A DNA stretch of 64,000 bases, from contig JAPTOF010000024.1 in NCBI GenBank assembly GCA_028554755.1, forward strand, positions 6,401,001 through 6,465,000, read 5' to 3'. Made by a program: the position numbers and the translations under genes. Shown piece after piece: positions 1-11,899 of the stretch (positions are counted from its first letter, which is position 1; every line of letters starts with the position of its first letter). Source of the stretch: Cordia subcordata. Its lineage: Eukaryota; Streptophyta; Magnoliopsida; Boraginales; Cordiaceae. The notes under the pieces are model-generated. The model did not search any database, was not told where the DNA came from, and saw nothing but the letters and a program-made list of their open reading frames with translations.

Positions 1-538
1 ACCGATTTTGATTGGTCCAAAAATTTTTACTTTCTAGAAAAGCCGGATGCCTTACCGGTTGACCAGTTAGGTCCAACTAGTCAATCGACTCTTCCACCAC
101 CTTAGTTTCTGCCTTTTTTGCTTCTATTAGTTGACTGAGCCAGTCAAGCTGCATATTTGCTCCTGTATGCTATTTTTCCTTACTTTTCTCCTTGGTCTTT
201 AAAGATACACTTTGCTATTGCTAATACAAGCTTACAATCATAAAAGAAACAATACAAGGATATCAAAACATCCTTTGTTTTAAATGAAGCAACAAGTAAT
301 AACCATAAAGATCAATACATGAAATCACCTATAGCCAAGCTTTATTGACTATACATGGAACTCTATCATGCATACATACGAACCATCAAGGGGATTTTAT
401 ATCACCTGCACGTACAAGCATAAAACCACAAGTATATGCAGCACAATATTTTCTAATCTTGCCATTCACAAGATGACTAACATACTTATACAAATATAAT
501 GTTCTTGCATACTCTAAGCATGTTAAGTGTGAGCCTAA
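1..538 (-). mobile_element. Leader (5' internal region) of a Ty1/copia-type element, continuing off the left edge
   Basis: This stretch lies just downstream, in minus-strand sense, of a tRNA-type primer binding site and an LTR (553-2362), so it should be the untranslated leader of a minus-strand copia element whose coding part is outside the window. No credible ORF is visible. At 55-89 it holds a tract rich in GGTTGACC/GTCGAC-like words, which also occurs in other element families here. The assignment rests on position and not on protein similarity. Confidence 0.45.
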
Positions 539-550
539 GCTCTGATACCA
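539..550 (-). other. Primer binding site of the left copia element
   Basis: On the minus strand these bases read TGGTATCAGAGC, the classic copia primer site complementary to the 3' end of initiator Met-tRNA. It lies two bases from the LTR terminus, the normal arrangement, and fixes the orientation of the element as minus. Confidence 0.8.
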
Positions 551-552
551 AT

Positions 553-2362
553 TGTAGGATCGATAATGTTACATGTGATCTATCTTAGTCCATATTTTCA
601 AAAAGTTTGTTATGACAACGTGCTAGAAAAACAAAAATAACCACGTAAAACACACATGAACATGCTTAAGAACATGTAGAACATAACAGTATTGCAAAAT
701 ATGTAAAGCTAACCTCTTGAAGCATGGGGCCTTTGGTGAAACTATAATCGTCAAGAACTTTGTTTTCTGCTCAAGAACAAGGCCACCAAAAATATTTAAC
801 TACAAGGGTGTTGCTATAGGCAACTTCCTGGTCTAGACCCTATGATTGAAGAGACTTATCTTGTAGAATAGCTTCTTGTGTGGAAAGAAGAAAAGCAATA
901 TACTCTTGAAAAACTAGAGCAAAAAATCACACAATAAGTGTGTATTATGTGTTGCAATATTTTCTTGCCGAAGAGGAAGAAATCAACTACAAAGTGGATG
1001 GATTAAATGGTATAGGTCTTACCTATTTATAGGGAAAACCTTGGCACCCCAAGTTGCTAATCTTTCCATGTGGGAGAAAATTTCCTATGTAGTAATTCCT
1101 TATGTAATTTATCTACTTGTCTTGGAAGATTATGCAACTTGTCCACTTGTTTTGGAAGACTTGGGCCAAGTCCAGCACATAGTCCATAATCTATGTGGAG
1201 GCCCAAGTACAATAGGAAACCAACCTAGTTCAATTAGGTTTCCTTGGACGCTAAAGAAAGCCTAAACCTAATTCCAAGCTTCGGCTTAACAAGGCTACTA
1301 TCACAATATGAAATTTTCTCTTTCAAGACCAAGAAGACACAATTAACTTTACTTCCAAAATAATAAAAAATGTCCTTGCCCGATTTAGGCGACATAATAA
1401 TCATTTTTAACTTTGATCTATTCCACCATAAGATCAAAGTTGCACTCCAAGAATAATTGCTATTACCCAAAAGCTTATTACAAAAGAATGTGAACTTTGT
1501 CTTTGACTTACTAAATAACCGATCATAATGTCCCTCTATGTATACCTATAGCTAAGGCTGATCCTTTGGCCTGTGTACTATCACCTCCTTAGTTGCATCT
1601 TTTTCTGTTGGGTCTCTTGTCCTATTGCCAACCATCCTTGGTCATGGAATCTCTTGATCTCGGAAGCGAACCTCAAGCCATATGACCGATACACCTATAA
1701 AGGTAGTATCACTAGGTCTAGATTCAGATGACAAATTTGGACAATCCCAACAAAGGCACGTAGATTCCATTTTGCATATGCATGTTCCAATTAATTAAAA
1801 CTTGACACTCAATGTACAAGGTTGTTAATCCTAATAAAGTAAGATCTCACCACAGTGAATAAAAGTTCTAAACTCTAACTTCATTAGTTCATCCACATAT
1901 GCTCATGATTAAAAGCAATGATCATTTAATACTAGTGAGTATCTTGTTTTCTTTCTTTAATAGTATGTCTCTAGAAAACATACTGACAATGGTCCTGTCG
2001 AATATGTTACACACATAATATCGAGACAAATTCGGAAAGTCCTCCAATGACCTAGGTAGATCACCCTAAAAAAGGAGACTTGCTCAATATAACCTTATCC
2101 CGATAGACTGTCCAACACTACCATTCGATTATGGACTCAATTTATAATGTGACTAAATCTAGACTTGGACCTACTGTTCGTCCAGCTTCACTGTGCACCC
2201 AAGTCATTAGTTCAAGTTAAGGGGCCTTTATACATATATTAATAAAACATGCTAGATATAATATGTTAGAAACTCATAATGTCATTTAACAAAATGATTA
2301 TACATTATTTAACATTTAAAATGTCATATACAAGTGAGCTTTAGGGCATACTAATTCTAACA
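553..2362 (-). mobile_element. 5' LTR of a minus-strand Ty1/copia retrotransposon
   Basis: The sequence is bounded by TG (553) and CA (2361-2362), about 1.8 kb, and abuts the primer binding site at 539-550. Read on the minus strand it begins TGTTAGAATTAGTATGCCCT, close in layout to the copia LTRs at 22293-24037 and 29592-31352. The 1500-2360 part is recognisably related to those LTRs (shared words such as ctatgtatacct), while the 553-1000 end differs, so it is a related but separate family. Short ORFs inside are not genes. Confidence 0.75.
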
Positions 2363-3071
2363 TGCAAAAGCTGGAGGATCAACAACAATGAAAAGAAAGC
2401 TTAGGTTCCTTTGTTCCTAACTGGAATGCATACCCTCTTGACAAGTTGGAAAAAAATTTGCTTTGTGATTTTCCAACTGTGGGCGTAGGCCAACGAATGT
2501 ATCTTTTGTTGCTTCAAATGGAAAGTATGACTGTTTGCATTAAAAGAAAAATAGCAAGCCTAAAATATGAAAGTGCCTTTTTCTGTTTATTGGCTTAAGG
2601 TAAGTTGACTTTCAGATAATAAATCTCAACCAGAATAGCTTGACACCTTTTTTTTTTTTTGGATAAAAGCTTGACAACTTATTCTACATACTTGATTTGA
2701 TCATTGATCAGGTCAAAAAGATACAAAGAATTTAAGAATGATTACATACTGAGTAAATTATTAGTACATATTAATTAGGTTGAGTAGAAAGTCCTATTGC
2801 AAACAAATGTGTTACATTTTCATTCTTGATATATAAAATATCAAATTGTGGTCATAATCAATAATTTTTTACCTATTATCGCTACTGAAATATTTGATAT
2901 TTCCAAATTAAAGATATTATTAAAAAAAAAAAAACTATGTGTATATCTAAAGAAATTTACAGTATAATCACGCAGGCACGGCCAGGAGTGATGGGACCGC
3001 GCATTGCGTGATCCATCCAAACTAATATTTTATGAAAAGGAGTCACTGTGATGGTTAACTCATGCAATTTA

Positions 3072-3075
3072 CTCC

Positions 3076-3113
<38 letters not shown>
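3072..3113. repeat. Compound (CT)n(TA)n microsatellite in the URH upstream region
   Basis: About eleven CT dinucleotides run directly into about eight TA dinucleotides, ending roughly 195 bp before the URH ATG. CT/GA tracts near plant transcription starts can bind BPC/GAGA factors, but that role here is only a possibility. Confidence 0.9.
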
Positions 3114-3190
3114 TCTATATATATAACAATTTGTTGTTACTTCATTATTAGTCACTGTTGACTGATGACTCCAACAAGAACTTTGCAATT

Positions 3191-3228
3191 ACATATATAT
3201 ATATATGTATGTATGTATGCATGTATAT
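3191..3228. repeat. (AT)n(GTAT)n microsatellite
   Basis: An AT run changes into GTAT tetranucleotide units. It lies about 80 bp upstream of the URH start codon, so it may fall in the promoter or 5' UTR and vary in length between individuals. Confidence 0.85.
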
Positions 3229-3306
3229 TGTTCCTCCATTATTAGCCACCAACGCATATTTTGATATCATCACTTATTAAAAGGCGGATTCTAGAGCTCA
3301 TCACCC

Positions 3307-6300
3307 ATGGCGGAACGCAAGAAGATCATTATTGACACTGATCCAGGCATCGGTAATTTTTCTTTGCTTAGACTTGCTCCTTTTCACTTTATCCGAATGG
3401 ATTAATACTCAAAATCCCTACACGTCAATAGGTTATATTTTTACTCCATTTCATGGTTGACTTTCTCTTTCTATATTTCGTATCTGATTCTATTCTAGAT
3501 GTACAACTTTAACTGTTAGAGTACTATCTAAATTTTCTATTGTTAGATTACTGTCTAAATTTTCTATTGATATTTTAAGATGTGGATTCCATTGTTTTTT
3601 TGTTTATTTATTTATTTTTGTGTGTGTGCTGCTCAGATGATGCGATGGCCATATTTGTGGCCTTACAATCACCTGAAATTGAAGTGATTGGAATTACAAC
3701 TATATATGGCAATGTCTACACCACTCTTGCCACCAGAAATGCTCTACATTTGGTAATCTTGATCATATCAACCATGTTTGATTGATTTATATATATATAT
3801 ATATATATATTAGATGCATATTATTTGTTATGAGACGACTGTATTTCTTGTATTACCTCAAAATTCTGTTCTCTCAAGACTCTTTCGTATTTGTCTTTTC
3901 TGGGATGATGATTGATTTTTTTTTTTTTTTTTGCTTGTAATTCAGTTGGAGGTGGCTGGGAGGACAGATATTCCAGTAGCTGAAGGATCTCATTTTACGA
4001 TTACTGTATGTATTACTCCTTCTGGTGGTAGAGTCCTTATAATTTTTTCTCCTCATATAGACGAAAGCACAAATACTGTTTCCTTGCGGAGATATAATGA
4101 GATACAGGAAGGAGAAATAATAGTATGTAACGTTATGAAGAAATGGATGGAGCATTCATTTTTTACAAGTATGTCGAGTGAGAGCATTTGTTTTATGATC
4201 TGGATATCATCATTTGAGAGTTTTATATATTTTACAGAAGATTCTTTTGATGAATATGAATTTAGGGGTCGTGTACCCATTTTATGATTTGAAAAATTGT
4301 TGTGACATAGATTTGAAATAGATCTAGCCGCTTTCTGAAATCTTTAGCTGCTCTCATTCTGTCTGCCATTTAAGTCTCATGCTCTCATTTGTTATTATGA
4401 AGCTTTAGAAAGTTATTGGTTGAACGATCCTTCTTGAAAAATTCTCCTTTTTTTCATATTGCCTCCCAACCCTTCTCATTCTTATTCTAAGGAAAAGTTC
4501 TAGTTAGAAGATTGGCATGCTAGGAAGAGACATTAGTTTTCTGTGAATTTTGTGGTCTAGTCAATCAGTTGCCTGATTTATTTTGTTGAATTTACAAATA
4601 AACAGAATTGAAAACAAAAAAACATTATAGGTTAACCTTATTTTACCGAAGTTGTGCAGATATTTCTTTTGCCATCATTCTTTATGGAAGACTGTTTCAG
4701 GAAAATTGTCACTGTTATGGAGAAAGAAATGGAAAACTAGAAGAGCTAACTGAATATGTCTCATAGAAGTGTAATGACATGGAAATCAAGTTATGTTTGA
4801 CAGATGATTTCTAAATCACTTACATCCAGTTTTGCTATATGTAAAGAAAGGTAGAAAACTTCGAGTTGCTCATTTCGTCCATGGTACGGATGGACTTGGT
4901 AATCAAAACTTTCCCCCACCAAATGGAAAGCCAATTGATCAATCTGCTGCTGACTTTCTCATCCAGCAAGCTAGTCTTTGCCCTGGCAACGTCACTGTGG
5001 TGGCACTGGGACCCCTTACAAATGTTGCCATGGTCAGTGTCTTGCTCTGAGCATATATTTGAACAACCTAATTTGTGATATCATTTTTGCTAAATTTATC
5101 TTCTAAACAGGCCATACAAAAAGATCCTGGATTTTCCAAGAATATTGGACAAATAGTTATTCTTGGTGGTGCTTTTGCCGTAAATGGCAATGTGAATCCT
5201 GCTGCGGAGGCAAATGTAAGTTGCTGAAGTTGTATATCCCTTCAGAAGGCAGTTATATGAGTTTGTCACCAACTTTTATTTCAATTAATATTAAAGTTTT
5301 CTAATGCCTTGACCATGTAACTAGATTTTTGGAGATCCCGATGCAGCCGATATTGTGTTTACAAGTGGAGCTGATGTTCTGGCTGTCGGAATAAATATTA
5401 CTCACCAAGTTGTTCTTTCTGGTATTCCATTTCCTTTTGCAATCTTTTTCTCTTTCTACATAATGCAACAGTAATCAATTTCCTTTTGCAATCTTTTCCC
5501 TGTTTACATAATGCAACAGTTTTTAATAGACATGTTGCAGCTAATTGCCTGTCTTACTGTTAGAGGTGGTGCCATGGAAGTCACATTATAATTTTACTGG
5601 CCAGATCTGCATGATGTAGATCTTCCTGGGTTCTTTCTGTTAAGATAAGAGTATACATCCTAAAACCAATCAGTGTTAGGTGGAGTAGCCTAGGATTTGA
5701 TATAGTAGTCTCGAATTTTATAAGTTTTCTATGTGAGAGAATTAATATTCTAACACTCCCCCTCACGTATGACCTTATAATGCTCATAGATTTGGTGAAT
5801 TTTCTATGTGGGAGTAATAATATTCTAAAACTCTCCTTCACGTGTAGCCTAATTTGATGAAGGAAGATGGGTCATAGAGTATTCATTCTAAAACCAATTG
5901 GTAGTAGGTGGAGTAGCCCAGGCTAGGTGGAGTAGCCCAGGCTAGGTGGAGTAGCCAATGATTTGATAAGGTACTCTTGGATTTTATAAGTTTTCTATGT
6001 GAGAGAAATAATATTCTAACACTTCCCCTCACGTATGACCTTATAATGGTCATAGATTTGATGAATTTTCTATGTGGGAGTAATAATATTCTAAAACTCT
6101 GCTTCTTGTGTGACCTAATTTGATGAAGGAAGATGGTTCACACATGGATGAATAGGAATATATGACCCGCACGTGGATGAATACCCGCACGTGGATGAAT
6201 ACTCACACATGGTTAAATATGACTTATATGTGGTTAAATATGATTTGACCAAGAGCCTAGCTCTGATTTCATGTTAAAATAATTGAGGTTTGATCCTAAA

Positions 6301-8031
6301 ACAAATTGGTGTTAGGTGGAGTAATCTAGGGTCTTATAAGGTCGTTTTGGATTTTATGAATTTTTTACGTGGAAGGAATAATATTCTAGCACTCCCCCTC
6401 ATGTGTGACCTTATAAGATGGTCTTGCATTTAAAGAATATTCTATTTGGGAAGAGTTATATTGTAAGACCTTTCCTCATACTCCATCTCACTGATATAGT
6501 CACATTTTCTATTTTATTAGTCCCCAAATAGCGTTCATGCTGACTTTTCCAGTGAATTATTCTTTCTGACTCTAAGATCCTACTTCAGTTGGTAATGTCC
6601 TTGTAGAATAATGTTGACTGTTAACCGTGTTTGTAGTTTAAAACTTGCTTTCATTTTCCAAACCTAGGCTCCGAGTAATTAGAACTCTGGAAAAGAAAAC
6701 AACTTACTTCTCAGACATACAGGTTGTTATCTTCTTGGTCCAATATAAGTTGCATCATGCTTTTGAGCATGTATGTTTATTATTTAGTGGAACCTAATCT
6801 ACAGTGCCATTTGCATTCGGTCCTCTCATTTGGTAGTGAGAAGCTTGTGTCCCATGGAAGCTATAGGTTTCTCTTCTTCAGCATTGAGGGAGGCACCGTC
6901 TAAGTCCTCTCTGTTTCCTTCATATTCATGTTGATTCTTCTATAAGTCCTAAAAGTGTAGGTGAGGCTTCTTTCTTTATCTGACACCTGCTTAACTATTG
7001 TAGATTCTGACCGTGATGAGCTGGAGGCATCAGGTGCAAAATTTTCACAGTACCTGTGCAAGATCTTGGATTGTTATTTCTCTTATCATCAGGAAGCATA
7101 CAGCACAAAAGGTAGGTTTAATGGATATAGAACGAGGAAAACCAAAACCATCTTTCTGTTTCTGCTGATGTTAGTTGCATTATGGACTTGTAGGTGTTTA
7201 CCTTCATGATCCGACAGCACTTCTAGCTGCCGTTGATCCTTCACTAATGACTTATGCAGAAGGTGTTGTACGAGTCCAGACTGTTGGCATAACAAGGGGT
7301 CTAACTATATTTTATAACAAACAGAAAAGGTATTATGCCTGTCCAATTCAAAGTTCACTACTTTTCTCTTTAAAGATTTAGAAGATGTAAAGTTTATTCT
7401 TACTGACCATCCAAATTTGTTCTCTCTCTTCTTTCTTAATGTGTAATTAAGTTCCCTGTTCCAATATATGTGCATCTTCATAGGACAGTGAGGAGTGGAA
7501 GAAGAAAACTAAAATATAACTGAATCTTCAAAGCTTAGGGGAAAGAATATAAAGAGCTGGAATCGTTTTCCTTTGCTGGATTATTCTGTATTTGGAAACA
7601 GTCTACAGAAGCATATCGACTGATGTCCCTAACAAACACTTGCGTAGATTTGTTATTGACAATTTAACGAAGATTGTGCTAGGAACTTTGGGAAATTTAT
7701 ATTCCATAAGAATGTCGGGTACTTGTAAATCCAACACAGAAATCAAAATAATGTATTGCCCACTGTTTTGATTTTATTTGCTTTGTTCTGAAAGATGAAA
7801 GACTTTGCACTTTCAGATTTTTCATTTGGCAAGGTATAAATTAGTCATATTAACTGACAAGTTTGGTCTGATTTTATCTGGTCACCTGGGTACTTACAAT
7901 ATTAATCTTTGTGATAAGCAAGGTTTGAGGAACCCAACGAATGGTCAGACAAACCCTCAGTTAAGGTGGCCGTCACTGTTGATGCTCCAGCAGTCCTTAA
8001 AATCGTCATGGACCGGCTTATGCAATCATGA
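3307..8031 (+). CDS. URH1: Inosine-uridine (ribo)nucleoside hydrolase, nine exons
   Basis: Exons: 3307-3352, 3637-3752, 3946-4005, 4847-5032, 5111-5215, 5325-5421, 7004-7111, 7194-7329 and 7923-8031. All have GT..AG borders, the reading phase is kept across every junction, and they total 963 nt (320 aa plus TGA), close to plant URH proteins. The enzyme hydrolyses the N-glycosidic bond of ribonucleosides such as uridine and inosine to base plus ribose in nucleotide salvage, in the cytosol in plants. Residues 10-17 give the calcium/ribose-binding DTDPGIDD signature; exon 1 ends inside the codon of its first GIDD Asp. The second signature is YLHDPTALLA with His244-Asp245, and GPLTN and FGDPDAAD segments are also present. 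The ATG at 3307 starts MAERKKIIIDTDPG, as expected for the family. Introns 3 and 6 are long, and intron 6 carries a TRIM-like repeat. No broken codon was seen. The paralogue (URH1 or URH2) is less certain than the family. Confidence 0.93.
3788..3811. repeat. (TA)n microsatellite in URH intron 2
   Basis: A pure run of about twelve TA units follows exon 2. A T16 tract lies further on (about 3917-3932), just before the exon 3 acceptor, and may be its polypyrimidine tract. Confidence 0.85.
5640..6475 (-). repeat. TRIM-like LTR repeat array in URH intron 6
   Basis: Three related copies can be read: about 5640-5866, about 5870-6134 and about 6272-6475. Shared blocks are ttctatgtggga, attctaacactccccctcac and gatgaaggaagatgg. 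The third copy is preceded at 6260-6271 by GCTCTGATTTCA, a degenerate reverse complement of the TGGTATCAGAGC primer site, followed by TGTTAAAATAATTGAGG as an LTR edge. Between the copies sits a short non-coding stretch with repeated cacgtggatgaatac units. Short LTRs, a primer site and no coding capacity fit a TRIM in minus orientation. Limits are approximate, and the extra middle copy suggests recombination. Confidence 0.6.
5905..5956. repeat. 19-bp tandem repeat, about 2.7 units
   Basis: The unit taggtggagtagcccaggc occurs at 5905-5923 and 5924-5942, with a partial copy at 5943-5956, inside the TRIM-like array. The other copies of the array carry this block once, so this is a local expansion. 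Confidence 0.9.
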
Positions 8032-8469
8032 TACCTCTTATTTGACCCATTAAATCTGAAGATTGTTCTTTGGGTTTGTGCTCTCGTCTCTTAGAATGTC
8101 CAATTATATATAGTCAAACAGCACACTTCTGCTTAAACTTCACTGGACTCTGGACCGTGTCTGCACGATTCCCCATGCATGGCATTGAACCATCTAATTC
8201 ATATGTTGTCAAAATGCTTGAATCCATCAATCATGATGATATCAAGAAAGCATGTTGCTTGCTTGTCCTGCTTATTCTTATTCTTCTTTCTTGTTCTGTG
8301 TATGCTTTTTGTGTTTTTAATGGTTAAGTAGCCATACTTTTACTGCTTGGCCATATTGCATCATCGTCCGTTTATATTGATTCCCTTTGCTCTTGTTCCA
8401 AACCCTGGTTACTTTAATACGAACAAACAGACCAGACAGCTTCAAAGAAGGGAAAAGATTATACCCGAC
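8032..8469. other. URH 3' flank, no gene seen
   Basis: This follows the URH stop codon and should contain its 3' UTR. It is T-rich in 8270-8340, and no canonical AATAAA was found. The short ORFs here have no recognisable similarity. The LINE remnant begins to its right. Confidence 0.4.
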
Positions 8470-9900
8470 AGCTTGATGCCCAATGGAAAACCAGACAACT
8501 TAAAGTAGTGGCCTCAAGCCAAATGTGGTAAATAGATACTCCCGAATAATCTTCAAGATAGTGGCCTTTAGATTTTTCTCAAGTGAAAACGAGGTGATGA
8601 AGGCAAGAACAGCACTTTAGCAAATTAAGGAATCCCAGATCATAGTAAACTCTAATCCCCTTCTCCAAATTCTCCTAATGAAGCAACATTCAAAGAACAA
8701 GTGCTCCCTTGTCTCACATCCCAAATTGAGACAAGTCAAATTGCAAAAAGTACAAGTGGGTTAGAAATATGACCCCAACAAAGTAATATGAATTTGGTAC
8801 TCGAACGATCAAGACCTGCCAACCATAAAACAAAATTATGCTTAGGAATGTGACTCTTTGAGCCACCAATGTTGAACCAAGTAACTTTGATTCCCTTCTT
8901 CATCATGCAATCCCAAGTGTGCTTGAAAGAGAAAAAAACCATCATTGGGCGGCTTCCAAATAATTATATCGGGGGCGGCCAAGTTAAACATATAGTTCAA
9001 AATTGAAGGATCAAGGTCAATGATGTGCACAGGCCAATTCCAATAATCAATTACGGATAATTTCACTAACCTTTGCACGACAACTTGGAGATGGAAATGT
9101 GAAGCTCCAATGGTTAGCTAAAACACCATTTGAATGTCACCAATCATGCCAAAAGCAAGTGAGAGAGCCGTTCCCCACCTTGTGGAAAATATTTGTTCTA
9201 GCAATTCCACGGTAATCCAAGAGAACTCTGAGAATCCGGCTAGCATCCGATGGACAATTTGACGTCCAACTTGAGCCAACCTTGACATAGTTTACATGCA
9301 CATATTAGTTCCATAAAGACTCTTTCATGGCGTACATTCTCTGAAAAATTTTCAGCATAGATGTCGAGTTTATGCCTATAATCCTTGTAACACCCAAACC
9401 ACCTTCATTATAAGCCAAGAAAACATCCTTTCAAGTAACCCTCAGCCCCGTTTCCCTCCACAAGTATGTCAATAACACTTTGGGGAGGAAGATAGCACCA
9501 ACCCTATATGCTTGAATTTATATGATAATGGATTCAATGAGTACTCTACCCGCAAAAGAAAGCCATTCGTCCGTCCAATTATTAAGCTTGTGAGTGACCT
9601 TTTCAATAAAGGGTAAGCAATCAGCCTTTCTCAAATTTCCTTAAAACAAGAGGAATACCCAAGTAAGAAATTGAGAGATCACCTTCATTGAAGCCAACTT
9701 CGTCAATAATAACATCCTTCTCTATATTTGACAACTGACAAAGGAAAATGTCACTTTTAGCATTATTAACTTTTAGCAAAGAGGAACTATAAAAGCTCTC
9801 CAAAGTATCATAAATGTGATCAAAAGACTTCTTATCACCTTTGCAAAAAATAAATAAATCATTTGCAAAGCAAAGATGATTAAGCTTCAATTTTGCAAAT
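8470..9900 (-). pseudogene. LINE (L1-type non-LTR retrotransposon) remnant: RT and zf-RVT region
   Basis: On the minus strand 9621-9900 encodes part of a LINE reverse transcriptase: a HLCFANDLFIFCKGDKKS segment (the catalytic (Y/F)ADD box, here FAND, one catalytic Asp lost), then KVNNAKSDIFLC and ISYLGIPLV. Further downstream, about 8700-9080, comes the C-terminal zf-RVT region (HIPKHNFVLWLAGLDR, LLCWGHIS, and a more degraded tail to about 8470). Frames shift and stops occur, so it is a pseudogene. The 5' part is cut off by the LTR fragment that starts at 9901. Confidence 0.8.
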
Positions 9901-10445
9901 CGTTGGGACTTGTATATCCTAAAGACCACTTGGACACATACGTTGAACATTGTATTGATTGTTTCATGTATATAGTTATGAGCTTTCATAAATTATCTCT
10001 GGTGTATGTTTGTGATGGAAATGTAAAAGGTCCAATGACCAGGATGTACAGTGAGGCTAAAAGCACAATAGGTCCAAGTCTAGTTTTGGTAATGTCGTAA
10101 ATTAGTCCATAATTGAATAGTAGTGTTGGGCGTTTTACTGAGATAAGGTTATAGTGAGAAAGTCTCATTGTTAGGGTGGTCTACTTAGGTCATTAATGGG
10201 CTTTCCGAACTTGTCTTTCTAGTACATATGTCACGTACTGGACAGGATTATCATGAGATGTTTTTGGGGACTGATAATCAAAGATAGAAAACTGCTACTA
10301 AATGGCTAATGCTCTTAATCTTGATCATATTTGACTGAATTGATGAATTCTGGATACAATACTTTGATACACTATAGTGAGACTTTACTTAGCTATGGTC
10401 AACATCTCTGTGTGTTGGATGTTGTATTCTAATTAGTTGGGACAT
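9901..10445 (+). mobile_element. Fragment of a copia LTR in + orientation
   Basis: Starting CGTTGGGACTTGTATATCCT, this matches the start of the copia LTRs at 24037 and 31352 when those are read on the minus strand: the order of blocks (cctaaagaccacttg, ggtccaagtctagttttgg, ataaggttatagtg) is the same. It carries the U3-like half of the LTR and then loses similarity near 10440. It interrupts the LINE remnant on its left. No partner LTR in this orientation was found. Confidence 0.6.
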
Positions 10446-10815
10446 GCATATATAACAGTAGAATTTGTGTAACCCCTGGATTTGTTTATATGATCATTTA
10501 AATCTAGATTAGTAATATGGTTAATTAGGGGTATATTGGTCATTTGGCTTGTGAGTCTTTCCCTAAACCAAGACTATTGTTTTAGGAAATCGAGGAGGCT
10601 TTCTCCAGATCCCCACACACAAGATCAATCTCTATAAATTAAAAGTTTCAAGAAACATAGAATAAGAATTACCTCATAATTTTTGCTCTTGAAACTTTGC
10701 CTTATGGAAGTGTCGAGCTCCTCTTTTTCGTATGTGATCAAGAATTGTTGGAGGAGGCTATTTTAGTTTAGGATTTTGAAAGAGAATTCTGACAACTCTT
10801 TTTGGGATCAGGTAT
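10446..10815. other. Unassigned repeat-like sequence
   Basis: No gene or clear element boundary was recognised. The stretch sits between two LTR-like fragments and is probably transposon-derived. Confidence 0.3.
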
Positions 10816-11895
10816 CACAAAAACGATCGTCAATAGAAAATAATATGAACTTTCTTTATATAGGGAAATATGGGCTTTCTATAAAGCCTATCACCACAAC
10901 CCACTAAGTCAAACACTTTGGACTTAGAATTATGGACTTCTCAAATCCATATTAAAGCCCAAATTAAATTTGCATTTAATTTATAAACAATAGCCCATGA
11001 ATTAATTTGATCCACATATCCAGTGCTAGTTGGACATACTCAAAATTAATTTCGTGACCCATAATATTTAATTAAACATTATAATATTTAATTCTCAATT
11101 AAATATCTATAATGTTAATTATCTATGGTATTATTTAATTCATAATTAAATAATAACACATCTAATGCACAATTAAACATGACTGAGATTATTACAACAA
11201 GGCCAACCATCCAACTAATTCTTAATCATATATGTGACTCCATAGGTTCAAACTTAAACCGGTAATACAAGGACTGCCCTTGTACTAATCAATGATACTG
11301 TCTAGCAATGACTCTCAATGTCCGAATAAGCCGAATAGTTGCAGGGCAATATTCAATGACCTAGGCACAAATGGTGGATTCCTTATAACCTTAGATATTT
11401 CGAATAACTCTAGGGGCATGGTAAACTATCAAACCCCTAATCAGCTATTCTATTTCAAGTCCTAATCTTATCATAACATAACCATGTGACACATCACATG
11501 GAAAACTTTGGCCAAAGTCTTAACAAATTAGGACTAAGCAGAATATCATTCTACTAATACCCATAGCGGTCAATCCCGTCTTCACCTATGTATTGACTTC
11601 GCAGAACTTGCCCATACCCAATAGCTTTTTGTCACCAGATTAGAAATCTGGGCAATTCAGTATCAAAGCATGGGGAGTAATTCGTAAGTCTCTATGTCTC
11701 AGGTTAACATCCATGTGTACCACAAGCTGTCTTTTGATAGTAGGGTACATACCATAGAATGCTCGTAATAGAGTCATGTTTAGTGAGCATGACTCTACAC
11801 CTCATCGTGAGTCACACCATCATCTCCACACCCATTGGTCATGAGGATAACCAACTCATGCGATGCGTTGTAACCTATGCTCAATAGGATTGATA
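10816..11895 (-). mobile_element. LTR-like fragment, probably Ty1/copia
   Basis: The stretch has the texture of a long copia LTR read backwards: an AT-rich part with repeated taattaaat words (about 11060-11170) followed by non-coding sequence with phrases such as atggtggattcctta. No ORF, primer site or matching second copy was found, so the class and orientation are tentative. Confidence 0.35.
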
Positions 11896-11899
11896 TACT

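Larger units (their letters stand above)
2363..3306 (+). promoter_or_regulatory. Upstream/promoter region of the nucleoside hydrolase gene
   Basis: About 940 bp separate the copia LTR from the URH start codon and hold no recognisable gene. Visible elements are a T-rich run near 2650, a CT/TA microsatellite at 3072-3113, TTGAC words (W-box core) around 3156, and a weak TATA-like TTATTAAAAGG near 3275-3285, about 25-30 bp before the ATG. That candidate is so near the ATG that the real start site may lie further upstream. Promoter function is inferred only from position. Confidence 0.4.

Noticed and set aside
553..2362. Short ORFs in the left LTR (1041-1265 and 1234-1470).
   Set aside because: They lie wholly in non-coding LTR sequence. 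The second resembles an ORF at 23121-23375 only because both come from related LTRs.
5905..6240. Possible CRISPR-like or satellite array.
   Set aside because: Units abut without spacers and belong to a degenerate LTR-type repeat in a plant intron.
8070..8327. ORF of 85 codons just after the URH stop.
   Set aside because: It lies in the presumed 3' UTR, has no similarity I recognise, and its hydrophobic end is produced by a T-rich run.
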